DNA from: a virus
Virus record (IMG/VR): IMGVR_UViG_3300042908_000860
Coordinates: 1-45,101 of that record
Direction: 5' to 3' (one strand)
Length of the DNA stretch: 45,101 nt
A program made the position numbers and the translations under genes. Shown piece by piece: positions 7,679-16,478 of this stretch; position 1 is the stretch's first letter; every line of letters begins with the position of its first letter. Below the pieces are notes generated by a model. That model saw only the letters and a list, made by a program, of their open reading frames with translations. It had not been told where the DNA came from and ran no database searches.

Positions 7679-10600
7679 CGGATGCCCAGCTTCTGGCGGT
7701 AGGTGATCGAGCGAAGGTTGCCATCCATCTGCGCGACTGCCTGGCGGGCGGCATCACTGGCGAGCGCCTGCGCCTGCGCCAGCGTCACCCGGTCCTCGCC
7801 GTCTTGGCGCACCACCTTGTCCACGCGGGTGTTGATGGTGATGCCGCCGCTGGTGCCTGGCGCGCCGTGACGCACCATCGAAGCGCCGCCGCCGCGGAGA
7901 TGCGCCGGTGACGACAGGGTGCCAGATCGGCCGGTTGTCGTGCGCATCGACACCCCACCGCCAGAAAGGGCCGCCGCTCCAGTGGCGCCACCCAGCACAG
8001 CTTGAGCAAAGCTACGGGCCTTCGATCGCGGCACGACATGCTCCGGCTCCCCCCCCTCTCCGATCAGCGCAAGGGTGGGCTTGGTGACGTAACCGCCGGT
8101 AGCAAAGCGGGGGATGTTCAGTTCCGGGATCCCGGCCGGGCGATTATTTCCAGACCAAAAACCCATAAGACCACTGAACATATTATAAAGCCTGTTCATT
8201 TGGGCGATGAGTCTATTAATCGCATCTTGGATAAACCCAACAATGGAATTAAACACTGATCGGACACCATTGACGACACCATCCCACACAGACATAACCG
8301 CATTGGCAGCGGATTCCATGGCATTGGGCAGCAGCCGAGTCAGGCCCGTCCATGCGTTCGTGATCGGCCTAACCACCAGGCTGTTGAAATTGTCGCCGAT
8401 CTCCTTCCACTTCCCGTTGAGCCACTTCACCGCTACGAAAGTAACATCCTCGACCAGCTTCCACGCGGCCTCAAATCCTGCCTTCATGTTCTCCCCAAGC
8501 CACGACAGAAACTTGGTGATGGGCTCACGGAACGCGATGGCCATGGTGACCACGGCCGCCACCGCAAGCACCGTCCAGCCCACTGGGCCAGAGAAGAAGG
8601 CGATCAGTGCCGGGCCGATGGTGCCGGTGAGGAAGCCGAGGAAGCCGGTAAAGGCGGCGCCAGCAGCCGCCAGAGACGGTCCAACGATTCCGGCAAACCC
8701 GGCAATCGCCGCACCGGCCGCTTGCATGCCAGCAATCACGCCTAGGCCAAACTTGACAGCCTGAAACGCTGTGATCGCGATGACAACCGCGTTCAAGATC
8801 GGCCCCAGTGGGCTGGCAGCCACGGCCAACACTCCGAAAGCAGCGGCAACCAGGCGGAGCGGACCTGGCAAGAAGGCGAGGATCTGCAACCCGGCGCCCC
8901 ACCTTGCAAGCAATGCAAGCGAGAAAATACCACTGACGGCACTTGCCAAGCCAACGGCGCCAACAATTAAAGGCGTAAAAATCTTTCCGAATACCGTAAC
9001 CCTTGCGAAATAATTGACCAGCCCACTCATGGCTTGCGTAACGCTTGCCAGTCCGCCAACAAAAAAGCGCAATACCGGAAGCAACGTGTCAAGCGTTGGC
9101 TTGAGTGCCTCGCCAAGCGCAACGCGGAGCCTGTAAACATCGTTCACAAGCAGCGTGATTTGATTGGCAGTTGTTTCCGACCGGATTCCATACTCTCTGT
9201 TCACCGAACCAGCCGATGCCGTTGCGTCAGTCGCTGCCTTAAGCACCCTTTCCAGTTCTGACATATTGCCAATCAACTGAGGGAGGCCCCTGGCTTCATC
9301 GCCAAACAGATCACGCATGACCGAAGTTTGCTGCGCTTTAGGCAGTTTGCTGATCTTGCCTAATATCTCGATCAAAAACTTTGATCCATCTTTCTGCAAT
9401 CGCTCAGAGAAGCCGAGCTTCCAGGCGTCGGCGGCATCCTCTGCCTGCTTCTTTTGTTCTTCCTCTATTAGCTTCTGTGCTTTTTTGAATGTTTCAATCT
9501 TATCCTTCTCGCCCCTTTCGTACGCCTCTTGCTGCTTCCGAATGCCATCCTGTTCGTTTCGTTCTCGCGTTTCAACCGCCTTTATTGCCGCCTGCTCCCG
9601 GTCTCGGGCCGCGCGACGTTCAACCTTAAGGCGATCATCTAGCCCGTTTTCTATGACCCGTCGCTGAGAATCAAAACCCTCCTCTAGCTTTTGCATTTCC
9701 GCGTCTTGCAGGTCTCGATACCGGCGACGCAGAGCGTTCAGCTCGCCATCCATCTGCCGATCTAGCATCCGCTGGCTTTCTTCTGAGGCGGTGCGTGTGA
9801 GTGCCTTGTAGCGGTCGCGAATGCCTTGTTCCTCTATCCGCTGCTGGTCTTCGTAGTAGTCGCTCAGGCCCTTTCTGGCAGCGCTTTCGCGCTGCTGTAG
9901 CGCCCTGGTCTCTTTGTCCGCGGCAGCATTGATCGCCCGCTCCCTGGCGTCTCGTTCATCTTCCCACTGATCTTGCAGTGTCTGTTTCACACGCGCATAG
10001 CGATCATCGATCTCGCGAATCAGCTTCTCTGTTTCATCCTCGGCAATCTCTAATCGCCTACGGCTTTGTTCTTCGACTTCTTGGGAAAAATCCCGCTCAC
10101 CGGTGATCGCAGGCTTGAAAGCATAGCCTAAGTCGTTTAGAGCGCTCACCTGCCGATCGGTCATGCTCTTTCCTGCAGAGAGCGCCTTGATCATGTTATT
10201 GAAGCTGGTGGCGGCGATCTCGGTTTCTACGCCTGTCTGCTGCATGGCCGCACCAAAGGCCATGGTTTCCTGTGCGCTCAACCCTGCAATCTTGCCGGTG
10301 GCGCCGGAGCGAGTCATGAACTCAACCAGCCCTGCCGCACTGGCACCGCTGACGTCGGAGACATAGTTCATGGCATCCGCCAGCGACGCCACCTGCTTGG
10401 TTGTCAGACCCAGCGATACCCGCATCTGAGCGAGAGCCGTACCGGCCTCCTGGGCCGTCATGTCAAAGGCGGTGGAGACTTTGGCGACCAGCACCGAGAA
10501 CTCTCGAAGCTCGCCCCTGGCGATCCCGCTGGCGCCAGCTGCTGCGTAGATCTCCGTGAAGCCCTTCGCCGTGATCGGCATCTGACTGGAAAGCGCCAGG

Positions 10601-10902
10601 ATCTCGCTCTTGATCTCTCCCAGCGCCTTCGGAGTGTCCAGTCCAGACACCACCTTGCGCACGTCGGACATGGAAGACTCGAAATCGATTGCCGCCTTGC
10701 TGCCAGCCACCAGGGCCGCGCCCATGGCAGTGATCGACAGAGCGGAAGTGCGCCAGCCGTTGCTGGCCTCCCTGGTCTCCTTCAGCTCCTTTGCGGCGCT
10801 TCGTGCCGCATCCTCAACGCCCGCCAGGCTGCCCTGCAGGTTGCGAACCTCGCCAACCCCTGAAACCTTTGCCTTGATCCGCAGGAGAGCGTCCAGGTTC
10901 AC
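7675..10902 (-). CDS. Tape measure protein
   Basis: A 1,075-residue protein starting at GTG 10902 with AAGGAG about 10 nt upstream. Residues about 70-265 match the TP901-type tape-measure core (Met-Pro-Ile-Thr-Ala, Ala-Ala-Gly-Ala-Ser-Gly-Ile-Ala, Ser-Gly-Ala-Thr-Gly-Lys). A highly charged coiled coil of roughly 225 residues (about 270-495) follows, after which the core resumes (Ser-Lys-Leu-Pro-Lys-Ala ... Asp-Leu-Phe-Gly-Asp-Glu). Several hydrophobic helices (about 620-790) fit membrane insertion during DNA delivery. Length sets tail length: about 1,075 residues would give roughly 160 nm at 1.5 angstrom per residue if fully helical. The gene follows the GT frame, as in lambda. The DNA of the coil and of about 8,150-8,260 is AT-richer than neighbours. 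Confidence 0.9.
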   Translation of the reverse strand: MNLDALLRIKAKVSGVGEVRNLQGSLAGVEDAARSAAKELKETREASNGWRTSALSITAMGAALVAGSKAAIDFESSMSDVRKVVSGLDTPKALGEIKSEILALSSQMPITAKGFTEIYAAAGASGIARGELREFSVLVAKVSTAFDMTAQEAGTALAQMRVSLGLTTKQVASLADAMNYVSDVSGASAAGLVEFMTRSGATGKIAGLSAQETMAFGAAMQQTGVETEIAATSFNNMIKALSAGKSMTDRQVSALNDLGYAFKPAITGERDFSQEVEEQSRRRLEIAEDETEKLIREIDDRYARVKQTLQDQWEDERDARERAINAAADKETRALQQRESAARKGLSDYYEDQQRIEEQGIRDRYKALTRTASEESQRMLDRQMDGELNALRRRYRDLQDAEMQKLEEGFDSQRRVIENGLDDRLKVERRAARDREQAAIKAVETRERNEQDGIRKQQEAYERGEKDKIETFKKAQKLIEEEQKKQAEDAADAWKLGFSERLQKDGSKFLIEILGKISKLPKAQQTSVMRDLFGDEARGLPQLIGNMSELERVLKAATDATASAGSVNREYGIRSETTANQITLLVNDVYRLRVALGEALKPTLDTLLPVLRFFVGGLASVTQAMSGLVNYFARVTVFGKIFTPLIVGAVGLASAVSGIFSLALLARWGAGLQILAFLPGPLRLVAAAFGVLAVAASPLGPILNAVVIAITAFQAVKFGLGVIAGMQAAGAAIAGFAGIVGPSLAAAGAAFTGFLGFLTGTIGPALIAFFSGPVGWTVLAVAAVVTMAIAFREPITKFLSWLGENMKAGFEAAWKLVEDVTFVAVKWLNGKWKEIGDNFNSLVVRPITNAWTGLTRLLPNAMESAANAVMSVWDGVVNGVRSVFNSIVGFIQDAINRLIAQMNRLYNMFSGLMGFWSGNNRPAGIPELNIPRFATGGYVTKPTLALIGEGGEPEHVVPRSKARSFAQAVLGGATGAAALSGGGVSMRTTTGRSGTLSSPAHLRGGGASMVRHGAPGTSGGITINTRVDKVVRQDGEDRVTLAQAQALASDAARQAVAQMDGNLRSITYRQKLGIR

Positions 10903-10906
10903 AGGC

Positions 10907-11631
10907 CTACTCTCCTTTGCTTCGAGCTTCGTTCAGCAACGTGGCCGCCCGCTGCGAGATGACCTGAACGTCCTCCCATAGCTGGCGGAGATCCCTGATT
11001 CTGCACATCCTAGCCGCCTGTAACACCCGGTCCAGATCTAGGCCGACGAACATTTCGCCCACGCTGACCCACTGCTCCTGGCACAACAGGAACACGTCCA
11101 ACGCGGCCCAGTGCTCCGGCCACACCTCGCAATCTGAAGATGGCGCCTCCATGTCTGGCAGCACCACCCCCATCAGTTCGGCTGTGTCCTTCAGCCGTTC
11201 GTGTTTCTGTGCATCGCTGTCACCGTGAAACCAATGCTCAGCGATGCTGATCAGTTTCCCCGCTTACCTGGCTTCTTCTCTGACTGAAGCGAATTGAAGA
11301 ACTCGCGCAAAATCTGATTGGCCACTGTGGGGATCTCCAGCATTTCCGCCAATCCGGCAACAGAAAAGGCAACGGCTTCGTCGTCGTCGTCTACGACTCC
11401 ATCCCATCCCACCATGATCTCAGAGACCATCTGTCGCTCGTTGGCCTCATCCTCGTCAGCCCGCCCGCGCTCGATGGCAATGGCGAGCTGACGAATCTCG
11501 TCAATTCGAGATTGAGAGAGACGCTTGAAACAAGCATCGAAGACGTGGGTTTCCCGTTTCCCGCCATCCACTGGGATGACAAGGGAAACGGGCCACTTGT
11601 AGGAGGGGGACTGCTTGAGCTTAAACGCCAT
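10907..11631 (-). CDS. Tail assembly chaperone G-GT frameshift product
   Basis: If ribosomes slip -1 on GGGAAAC (11260-11254), translation of the G frame continues at CTG 11254-11252 and reads without a stop to TAG 10907-10909, giving a 241-residue fusion (126 from G, 115 from T). The T part, from Leu-Ile-Ser-Ile-Ala-Glu-His-Trp to the charged C-terminus, has no good start of its own in the first 27 codons (first ATG at 11173) although the frame is open. Lambda-type phages make the G/GT pair this way to recruit tape measure and tail-tube protein. The T part resembles small acidic tail-assembly proteins (DUF1799-like, tentative). Confidence 0.75.
11251..11631 (-). CDS. Tail assembly chaperone, G-like short product
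   Basis: A 126-residue protein between the major tail protein and tape measure. A Lys-rich beta-like N-terminus is followed by an Arg/Glu-rich helix and an Asp-rich stretch (Val-Asp-Asp-Asp-Asp-Glu, about residues 78-85), then a C-terminal helix ending in a basic tail at the slippery site. Length and position equal lambda G (140 residues). It ends at TGA 11251-11253 directly after the heptamer. Expected role: bind the tape measure during tail assembly; not part of the virion. Confidence 0.75.
   Translation of the reverse strand: MAFKLKQSPSYKWPVSLVIPVDGGKRETHVFDACFKRLSQSRIDEIRQLAIAIERGRADEDEANERQMVSEIMVGWDGVVDDDDEAVAFSVAGLAEMLEIPTVANQILREFFNSLQSEKKPGKRGN
11254..11260 (-). promoter_or_regulatory. 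-1 ribosomal frameshift heptamer GGGAAAC
   Basis: In the zero frame the minus strand reads CGG GGA AAC TGA, i.e. G-GGA-AAC, a perfect X-XXY-YYZ heptamer immediately before the stop codon. Lambda uses GGGAAAG at the same place in G/GT. The -1 frame is open for 115 codons after it and closed by TAA just before it (six codons' worth of bases earlier), which is what a programmed overlap requires. Confidence 0.85.
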
Positions 11632-11651
11632 AGTTGGATAGGCGAGACCCC

Positions 11652-12605
11652 TTAAGTATAGGCGATAGACAGCTCAGAGGTTCCATCGGTCGAGATCGGC
11701 GCAAACGGTAGGTTGATGAACCTGGTCCCGTTGTCGAGCGTCGCGAAGCTCGGCTCGTAGATGTCCGCCTTGCCGACCGTGACGGTGCTACGGGTGCCGG
11801 CAGTCCCGCCAGTGTGGCCCACCACGATCGGGTAGGTGAGGTCAGACTCAGACAGCGCCCAGAAGTTCTGGCCCGCGATCAGCTTGTCTTCCACCTGGAT
11901 GCGCCCCTCGGGGTTCGATCCGGTCATCGACAGCTTTTCGGTGCAGCCGGCCCGGTTGGAATGCACCAGGTCGTTGTTCAGCGCCACCTCAAACTCCGAC
12001 ATGCAGCACGCCACAGCGTTGATCGTCACCAGTGGCGTGTTGGTGCTGTTCACCTCCACCGCCAGGCCCTGGTTCGCGTAGGTGCCGGCTGCGTAGGTGA
12101 TGTCAGTCGGCTGGCTGTAGATCCCCTGAAACTCGAAGTCGATCCTCGGATATTCGCCGCTGTTGCGGATGATGGTTGCGGTTCCGTAGGCGCCGGAGAA
12201 CTGGTGCTGAATCGCCTGGCCGCTGGCCGTGTCCTTCTCCACCCATCGCATCGTGAGAGACTTGATGCCGGTGCTCACCAATGAGTAGGTGACGGACACA
12301 CCGGTAACGATCGTCTCAGTGAAGCGGCACGCCAGCAGCAGGGGCCCATAGGCCGGGGCAGTGCCCACCACCCCGCTGCCGCCATCCTCGACCGAAAAGG
12401 TCATCGTCACCCGCTTGTTGATCAGCCGCTTTCGATCAGCACCAAACCAGGGCTTGGCCTGGCCGCGCTCCAACCGATCGGCCACCAGCGGGCTGAGTTC
12501 TGGATCCTTAAGGATCAGCAGCGGGGTGTAGGGGCTCGCCGGGGGCGTGCCGTAGATGGCCTCCTCCTTGAAGGTGAGAAGGGCCTGGTTCCTGTTGATG
12601 GGCAT
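11652..12605 (-). CDS. Major tail (tube) protein
   Basis: A 317-residue protein starting ATG 12605. The N-terminus (Leu-Thr-Phe-Lys-Glu-Glu-Ala-Ile-Tyr-Gly-Thr) is the typical opening of siphophage tail-tube proteins. The body is beta-rich, with Thr-Met-Thr-Phe-Ser-Val-Glu-Asp-Gly-Gly and Ile-Asp-Phe-Glu-Phe-Gln-Gly-Ile-Tyr strands characteristic of tube subunits. It sits between the tail terminator and the G/GT chaperones, the canonical position. Forms the hexameric rings of the non-contractile tail. Confidence 0.85.
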   Translation of the reverse strand: MPINRNQALLTFKEEAIYGTPPASPYTPLLILKDPELSPLVADRLERGQAKPWFGADRKRLINKRVTMTFSVEDGGSGVVGTAPAYGPLLLACRFTETIVTGVSVTYSLVSTGIKSLTMRWVEKDTASGQAIQHQFSGAYGTATIIRNSGEYPRIDFEFQGIYSQPTDITYAAGTYANQGLAVEVNSTNTPLVTINAVACCMSEFEVALNNDLVHSNRAGCTEKLSMTGSNPEGRIQVEDKLIAGQNFWALSESDLTYPIVVGHTGGTAGTRSTVTVGKADIYEPSFATLDNGTRFINLPFAPISTDGTSELSIAYT

Positions 12606-12611
12606 GGCGAC

Positions 12612-12887
12612 TTAGGGGGAGGTGGTGCCGGAGGAGCTGCCGGTGCCAGCACCAGCCGCCGGGGCGCTCGTGCCAGTACCGCCGGTGCCAGTGCCGCCGG
12701 TGCCGGTGCCGGCGTGCGGGTCAGTGTGGGTGGCGCCGGCATGCCCAGCAGGGGCCGCAGGATTGGGCGCATGGTCCAGCTCTGGCGTATCGGTGCGACG
12801 CCATTTCGTCTCAGAGGGGCCCCGCTCGAAGTGGCCACACACGTCAGGAAGCGGCACTTCAACCACAGCTGGCTTCGCGTCTGGCAT
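12612..12887 (-). CDS. Small protein with Gly-Thr repeat tail
   Basis: A 91-residue protein in the tail-gene run, overlapping its upstream neighbour's stop (TGATG at 12887). The first 35 residues contain a Cys-Gly-His segment; the rest is low complexity (His/Ala/Pro, then Gly-Thr-Gly-Thr-Gly-Gly repeats and a Ser/Gly/Thr tail) and is probably disordered. The DNA at about 12,670-12,718 is a matching GGT/GCC repeat. Unrecognised; possibly a tail-tube accessory. Confidence 0.55.
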   Translation of the reverse strand: MPDAKPAVVEVPLPDVCGHFERGPSETKWRRTDTPELDHAPNPAAPAGHAGATHTDPHAGTGTGGTGTGGTGTSAPAAGAGTGSSSGTTSP

Positions 12888-13330
12888 CAGATCGTGAGGT
12901 CATTCTCCCTCGTAACATAATCGATCTGGTAACCCATGTCGACGACGCCTGGCCCTTCGTTTCCCTTGTCCGGTTGCCAGCGAGTCGCCAGCGGTCTGAC
13001 CGCCGTGGCCAATCCTCCGAGGGTTGTATCTGCCATCAGGATTTGATGAATGCTGACCCTGGTGGGATCCGCCAGGCGTGATACCGCCCCGCCGGTGATC
13101 AGGATGTAGATCCGCACCGTCAGCACCCAACGGGTGCGGCAGCTGGTGAAGGCTGGCGTCGGATCATCCACGTCAGGCAGCACCACCAACGCGGGGAGCT
13201 CCGCCTGTGCGAACGCCTCGGCACGGTCCCGGTAGACGCGCCCACCAACACCAGCCGCGGCGCCGAGGATGCCGGCGCCCTGGGTGGTGCCGGTGAGGTG
13301 TTGCAGGATCTGCTCACAGCGGCTTGGCAT
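12887..13330 (-). CDS. Tail terminator protein (gpU-like)
   Basis: A 147-residue protein directly upstream of the major tail protein cluster. It has an N-terminal helix (Arg-Cys-Glu-Gln-Ile-Leu-Gln-His-Leu), a Val-Tyr-Arg-Asp-Arg strand, a Leu-Pro-Ala-Leu-Val-Val-Leu-Pro strand and a Trp-Val-Leu-Thr-Val-Arg-Ile-Tyr strand, the order seen in the lambda U / minor tail terminator fold (U is 131 residues). Caps the tube and joins it to the head. Family assigned by pattern and synteny. Confidence 0.7.
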   Translation of the reverse strand: MPSRCEQILQHLTGTTQGAGILGAAAGVGGRVYRDRAEAFAQAELPALVVLPDVDDPTPAFTSCRTRWVLTVRIYILITGGAVSRLADPTRVSIHQILMADTTLGGLATAVRPLATRWQPDKGNEGPGVVDMGYQIDYVTRENDLTI

Positions 13331-13333
13331 GGG

Positions 13334-13558
13334 TCAACGCCTCGGGATGGTGGAATGATGGCCGCCGGGTGGGGCCATCTCGTGCCGCACCTCCTGCCGC
13401 AGGATGCGGCGTTCCTGCTGATCCGTCAGCTCCTCCAGCCGCTCCAATCGGTAGCGGTTGGCATCGACGCGAAACGGCTCTGAGACGACACGCAACAGGA
13501 ATCCGGCGGCGATGATGCCGAGCACGCCGATCGCCAGATCTCGCCAGGCGCGGGTCAT
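13334..13558 (-). CDS. Small one-TM protein within tail genes
   Basis: A 74-residue protein; ATG 13558 overlaps the upstream stop as ATGA. One membrane segment (about residues 8-24, Ile/Leu/Gly/Ala-rich) followed by a charged helix with Leu-Glu-Arg-Leu-Glu-Glu-Leu heptads and a basic tail. Unrecognised. Its presence between fibre-related and tail-terminator genes is unusual for a membrane protein; a spanin-like or superinfection-exclusion role is possible but unsupported. Confidence 0.55.
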   Translation of the reverse strand: MTRAWRDLAIGVLGIIAAGFLLRVVSEPFRVDANRYRLERLEELTDQQERRILRQEVRHEMAPPGGHHSTIPRR

Positions 13559-14118
13559 GGCGCTACCGGCGGCCCTGCTGGAGCAGCGGCAATCGCCGCC
13601 TGAAAATCAGCCGGTAGGTGATGGGCAGCGGCCAGGGCGCGGAAGCGGTCGAGCGTGTCGGCGGGTGGATTGGTGGCGATCAGCCATTCCTGCCAGATCG
13701 GCAGGAAGCGATCGAGAGCGCCCCGTTCTGCTTCCTCCAAAGCGTGCCCAAGGGAGAGGGCTGTTACCTGCTTCAGCCTGCCGAGATCATTGATTGCGTC
13801 CACGATGGATGGATCGTTCTGAATCGCGATGTCAAACCCGATCCAGTCGGGCTCGGGGGGCTGCGGTGGCAGATCCACCAACCGCCAAGTCTGCCGCCAT
13901 TGGCCGCCGGTCTCAACCGGCTGGATCTCCTCCACCCGCTGGCCGGGGCCAGGAACAGGAGGAGCTGTAGGAGCGACGACGCGCCAGCCGTAGGGCGAAA
14001 GGTCATCATCGCGTGGGCTGTCACTCACGGCCAGATCGGGGAAGGCGGCGCGGAAGTCGACGACCGACCGGGGGTAGAGGTCGGGGGTGGAGGGGGTGTA
14101 GAGGATGGCGACGGTCAT
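13555..14118 (-). CDS. Putative tail-fibre accessory / assembly protein
   Basis: A 187-residue protein downstream of two fibre-type genes. The N-terminus is Pro-rich with Asp-Leu-Tyr-Pro; a Trp-rich segment (Trp-Arg-Gln-Thr-Trp-Arg-Leu-Val-Asp, about 73-82) lies in the middle, and the C-terminal half is helical with Trp-Gln-Glu-Trp-Leu. The order large fibre, small protein with a C-terminal helix recalls fibre assembly chaperones, but I do not recognise the family. Confidence 0.5.
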   Translation of the reverse strand: MTVAILYTPSTPDLYPRSVVDFRAAFPDLAVSDSPRDDDLSPYGWRVVAPTAPPVPGPGQRVEEIQPVETGGQWRQTWRLVDLPPQPPEPDWIGFDIAIQNDPSIVDAINDLGRLKQVTALSLGHALEEAERGALDRFLPIWQEWLIATNPPADTLDRFRALAAAHHLPADFQAAIAAAPAGPPVAP

Positions 14119-14189
14119 CGGAAATCAAGAAATGGGGCGGTCAAAACGGGGCTGTTGGCGGTCTGCTGGGTGTAAATAAGGCGGAGCAT
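14115..14189 (-). CDS. 24-residue mini-ORF coupled to next gene
   Basis: ATG 14189 to TGA 14115-14117, encoding a short basic-hydrophobic peptide that starts MLRLIYTQQ and ends FLDFR. It fills the only gap between the glycine-rich tail gene (ends 14194) and the next gene, and its stop overlaps that gene's ATG as ATGA, the same coupling used throughout this operon. No ribosome-binding site is clear. It could be a real mini-protein or a leader that couples translation. Confidence 0.35.
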   Translation of the reverse strand: MLRLIYTQQTANSPVLTAPFLDFR

Positions 14190-14193
14190 AGTC

Positions 14194-14940
14194 TTAGATT
14201 GGATAACGGATAATGACAATTCCAGAGCCGCCATTCTTTCCTGGGTACGACCCGGTGGACGCGACGCCACCGCCGCCGCCACCGGTGTTGCTCGTTCCTG
14301 GTTGTGCGTCTGCAAGCCCGAAGTCGCCGTAACTTTGCCCCCTGCCACCGCCGCCAGCGCCGCCAAGTCCACCAAATGTATAACCCCCACCACCCCCACC
14401 CGCGTATGTAACCGCTGTGCCTGTGATGGATGATGACCCGCCGTCTCCGCCAGCTCCGGCGTACATACCAACTCCTACCCCCCCCGGTGTACCGGTTCCG
14501 CCCGCTCCGCCACTTCTGGCAACAGTACTTGATGCTCCAGATCCACCTAAGCCACCACTTGCCGTAATGTTCCCAAAAGAAGAATTACCGCCATTGCCTC
14601 CGTTGGCATTTGCGACACCAATTCCACCTCCTCCAACAACAACGCTAATGATTCCAGAGATCGGGGTAGAACTGGTTAGCATTTGACCGGCACTACCACC
14701 GTCGCCGGAGTTGTTTATTACACCGTTTACACCGTTTCCTCTACCTGCGCCGCCACCTGCAACTATTAGATACTCAGCCATACCGGATCCACTAACAACT
14801 AGGCTTGCGGAGCCAACCGTACGGAACTCATGCACGCGGTAGGTAATACCACCGACCGTAATAACACTTTCAATGCCGCCCGAGGCGGACAGTGCCACAC
14901 CTGCCCCGCTAGCCTTCATCAACAAACTACGCCCTAGCAT
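14194..14940 (-). CDS. Glycine-rich tail fibre / tip protein
   Basis: A 248-residue protein (ATG 14940; a GTG lies one codon earlier). After about 45 N-terminal residues with Val-Ile-Thr-Val-Gly-Gly-Ile-Thr-Tyr it becomes extremely glycine-rich (runs of 4-6 Gly with Ser, Asn, Ala) and closes with Gly-Gly-Ser-Gly-Ile-Val-Ile-Ile-Arg-Tyr-Pro. That ending and the polyglycine sandwich are typical of phage adhesin domains with glycine-rich motifs. Its start overlaps the fibre gene's stop. Likely a receptor-binding tip; such domains vary rapidly between relatives. Confidence 0.75.
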   Translation of the reverse strand: MLGRSLLMKASGAGVALSASGGIESVITVGGITYRVHEFRTVGSASLVVSGSGMAEYLIVAGGGAGRGNGVNGVINNSGDGGSAGQMLTSSTPISGIISVVVGGGGIGVANANGGNGGNSSFGNITASGGLGGSGASSTVARSGGAGGTGTPGGVGVGMYAGAGGDGGSSSITGTAVTYAGGGGGGYTFGGLGGAGGGGRGQSYGDFGLADAQPGTSNTGGGGGGVASTGSYPGKNGGSGIVIIRYPI

Positions 14941-16478
14941 CACGTCCTCCCTCGCATGGGTGCCACGTAGACCGTAGGCGTAGTGAACGGCGTACCGGTT
15001 ACAGCAGGCGTGATTCGGACAATCAGTGTTTCAATTTCACCTGCCGTTGGCGTCGCTGCAGTGTTGCCGTCCCATGTAGTGGTAAAGCCAGCAGCAGAAA
15101 TTGTGATAACACCAGATGTGTACCTAAAGTCTACTTCTACTTCAACGTATTCAACAAATCCACCTGCCACCGCAAGGTCGGCAACACCAGAAAACGCGAT
15201 CGTTGTATTTCCTGCAATGGCTGCGCCAAGCATGAACCGATTAGCGGCCCGGATGTCGCATGTATAGGTAGAGCCGACTGCCGTAACAACCTGCGCACGA
15301 GGGAGAACACCCGATCCCAGCGCCACGGAGTAGCCAGGCTTTGGCGAAACCCCTGCGCCAAGTCCAGCAAGCTGCACGGCCCCGGTCGCGCCATCCACCA
15401 CACTGCCAGGAATCGCCCCCAGAGCCGTGCCGTTTCGATATTGGACTTCAGTACCGGTTCCGGCCGTTGCCAGGTTGCTGGTGCCGGCGCCGATCGCCGT
15501 CCGGGCTGCTGCCTGATCAGCTGCTGCCGCCAGCGACCGCCCAACAGAGGAGGTGACCGTCAGCCACCAGGCCGCCGCCGCTTGCCGCCATCGCTGAGCC
15601 GTCCATGCCGTCCGCGTCGTGCTGGTGCCAGCCTCAGCATCGGCCTGCGTGATCGTTGCCGCCGTCCATTCCCGGGCGTTGCTCAGGCTGGGGTCGGTGT
15701 TGAGTGGATACCTGGCGTCGCCTTCTGTTTGGGTCAGATACTGCGCGTGCGGGTCTGCTGCCGCCAGGTGCGCAGTCATCGCAGCGGATGCCGCTCCAGC
15801 AGGATCGGCGCCGATCTGCGCCGGTGTCGGCTCGACCCCCTGGATCGCTACCAGCAGCGTTCCGGTGGTCGCATGTTGCCGCCCTACCGTCGCCACCTGC
15901 TGCGCCCCGCTCGCTGGCCTGGTGCCCGTCGTGCCGCCGCTGGCACCCACCCACAGCACCGAACCAGGCGCAAGCGCTGTGTTCACGTCCTGCAGCTCGC
16001 CCAACAGCACCGCATGCCCAGACGCATTGTCGGCCAGGTCCGCATAGAGCAGACCATGCGCCTGCGTCACACCCACCACTGACGGGTTGGTGGCCTCCAC
16101 CTCAAGGGTGGTCGTATTGCCCACCGCACCAACCACCGAAATCGGCGTGCCCTTCGTCAACGGCCCGCCGCTGACGTTCTTCACGTGGAAGTACAACGTG
16201 CCCGCCACGTCGCCATGGATGTGCGGGATCACCACTGCATTGGAACCGGTGATCGTCAGCCCCGCGAAGCTCGGCGAGTCATCCGCGCCCAGCTGGTCGA
16301 GCCTTGCCTTGTCCGCTGCTGACAGCTTCCCCGCCGTGGTCGTCGTCGCATCAGGCAGGGTGGCCGCAATCGCCGCCGTGGTCGCATCTACGGTTGTGCC
16401 GCCCTGATCCATCGGCACTCGTTCAGACCCTGTGAGCGCTGCCGCGTTGGGCAAGTTGGTGATCGTTGTCTCTTCCAT
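14940..16478 (-). CDS. Tail fibre protein
   Basis: A 512-residue protein of fibre composition: Ala, Thr and Gly dominate, with few charged residues. The N-terminus has Ile-Thr-Asn-Leu-Pro and Ala-Ala-Asp-Lys-Ala-Arg-Leu-Asp segments common in phage fibres, the middle contains His-Ala-Gln-Tyr-Leu-Thr-Gln-Thr-Glu-Gly-Asp-Ala-Arg-Tyr (a frequent fibre repeat element), and the end is beta-rich. One-codon TAA/ATG overlap with the gpFII-like gene. Host recognition together with the next glycine-rich gene is likely. Confidence 0.75.
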   Translation of the reverse strand: MEETTITNLPNAAALTGSERVPMDQGGTTVDATTAAIAATLPDATTTTAGKLSAADKARLDQLGADDSPSFAGLTITGSNAVVIPHIHGDVAGTLYFHVKNVSGGPLTKGTPISVVGAVGNTTTLEVEATNPSVVGVTQAHGLLYADLADNASGHAVLLGELQDVNTALAPGSVLWVGASGGTTGTRPASGAQQVATVGRQHATTGTLLVAIQGVEPTPAQIGADPAGAASAAMTAHLAAADPHAQYLTQTEGDARYPLNTDPSLSNAREWTAATITQADAEAGTSTTRTAWTAQRWRQAAAAWWLTVTSSVGRSLAAAADQAAARTAIGAGTSNLATAGTGTEVQYRNGTALGAIPGSVVDGATGAVQLAGLGAGVSPKPGYSVALGSGVLPRAQVVTAVGSTYTCDIRAANRFMLGAAIAGNTTIAFSGVADLAVAGGFVEYVEVEVDFRYTSGVITISAAGFTTTWDGNTAATPTAGEIETLIVRITPAVTGTPFTTPTVYVAPMRGRT

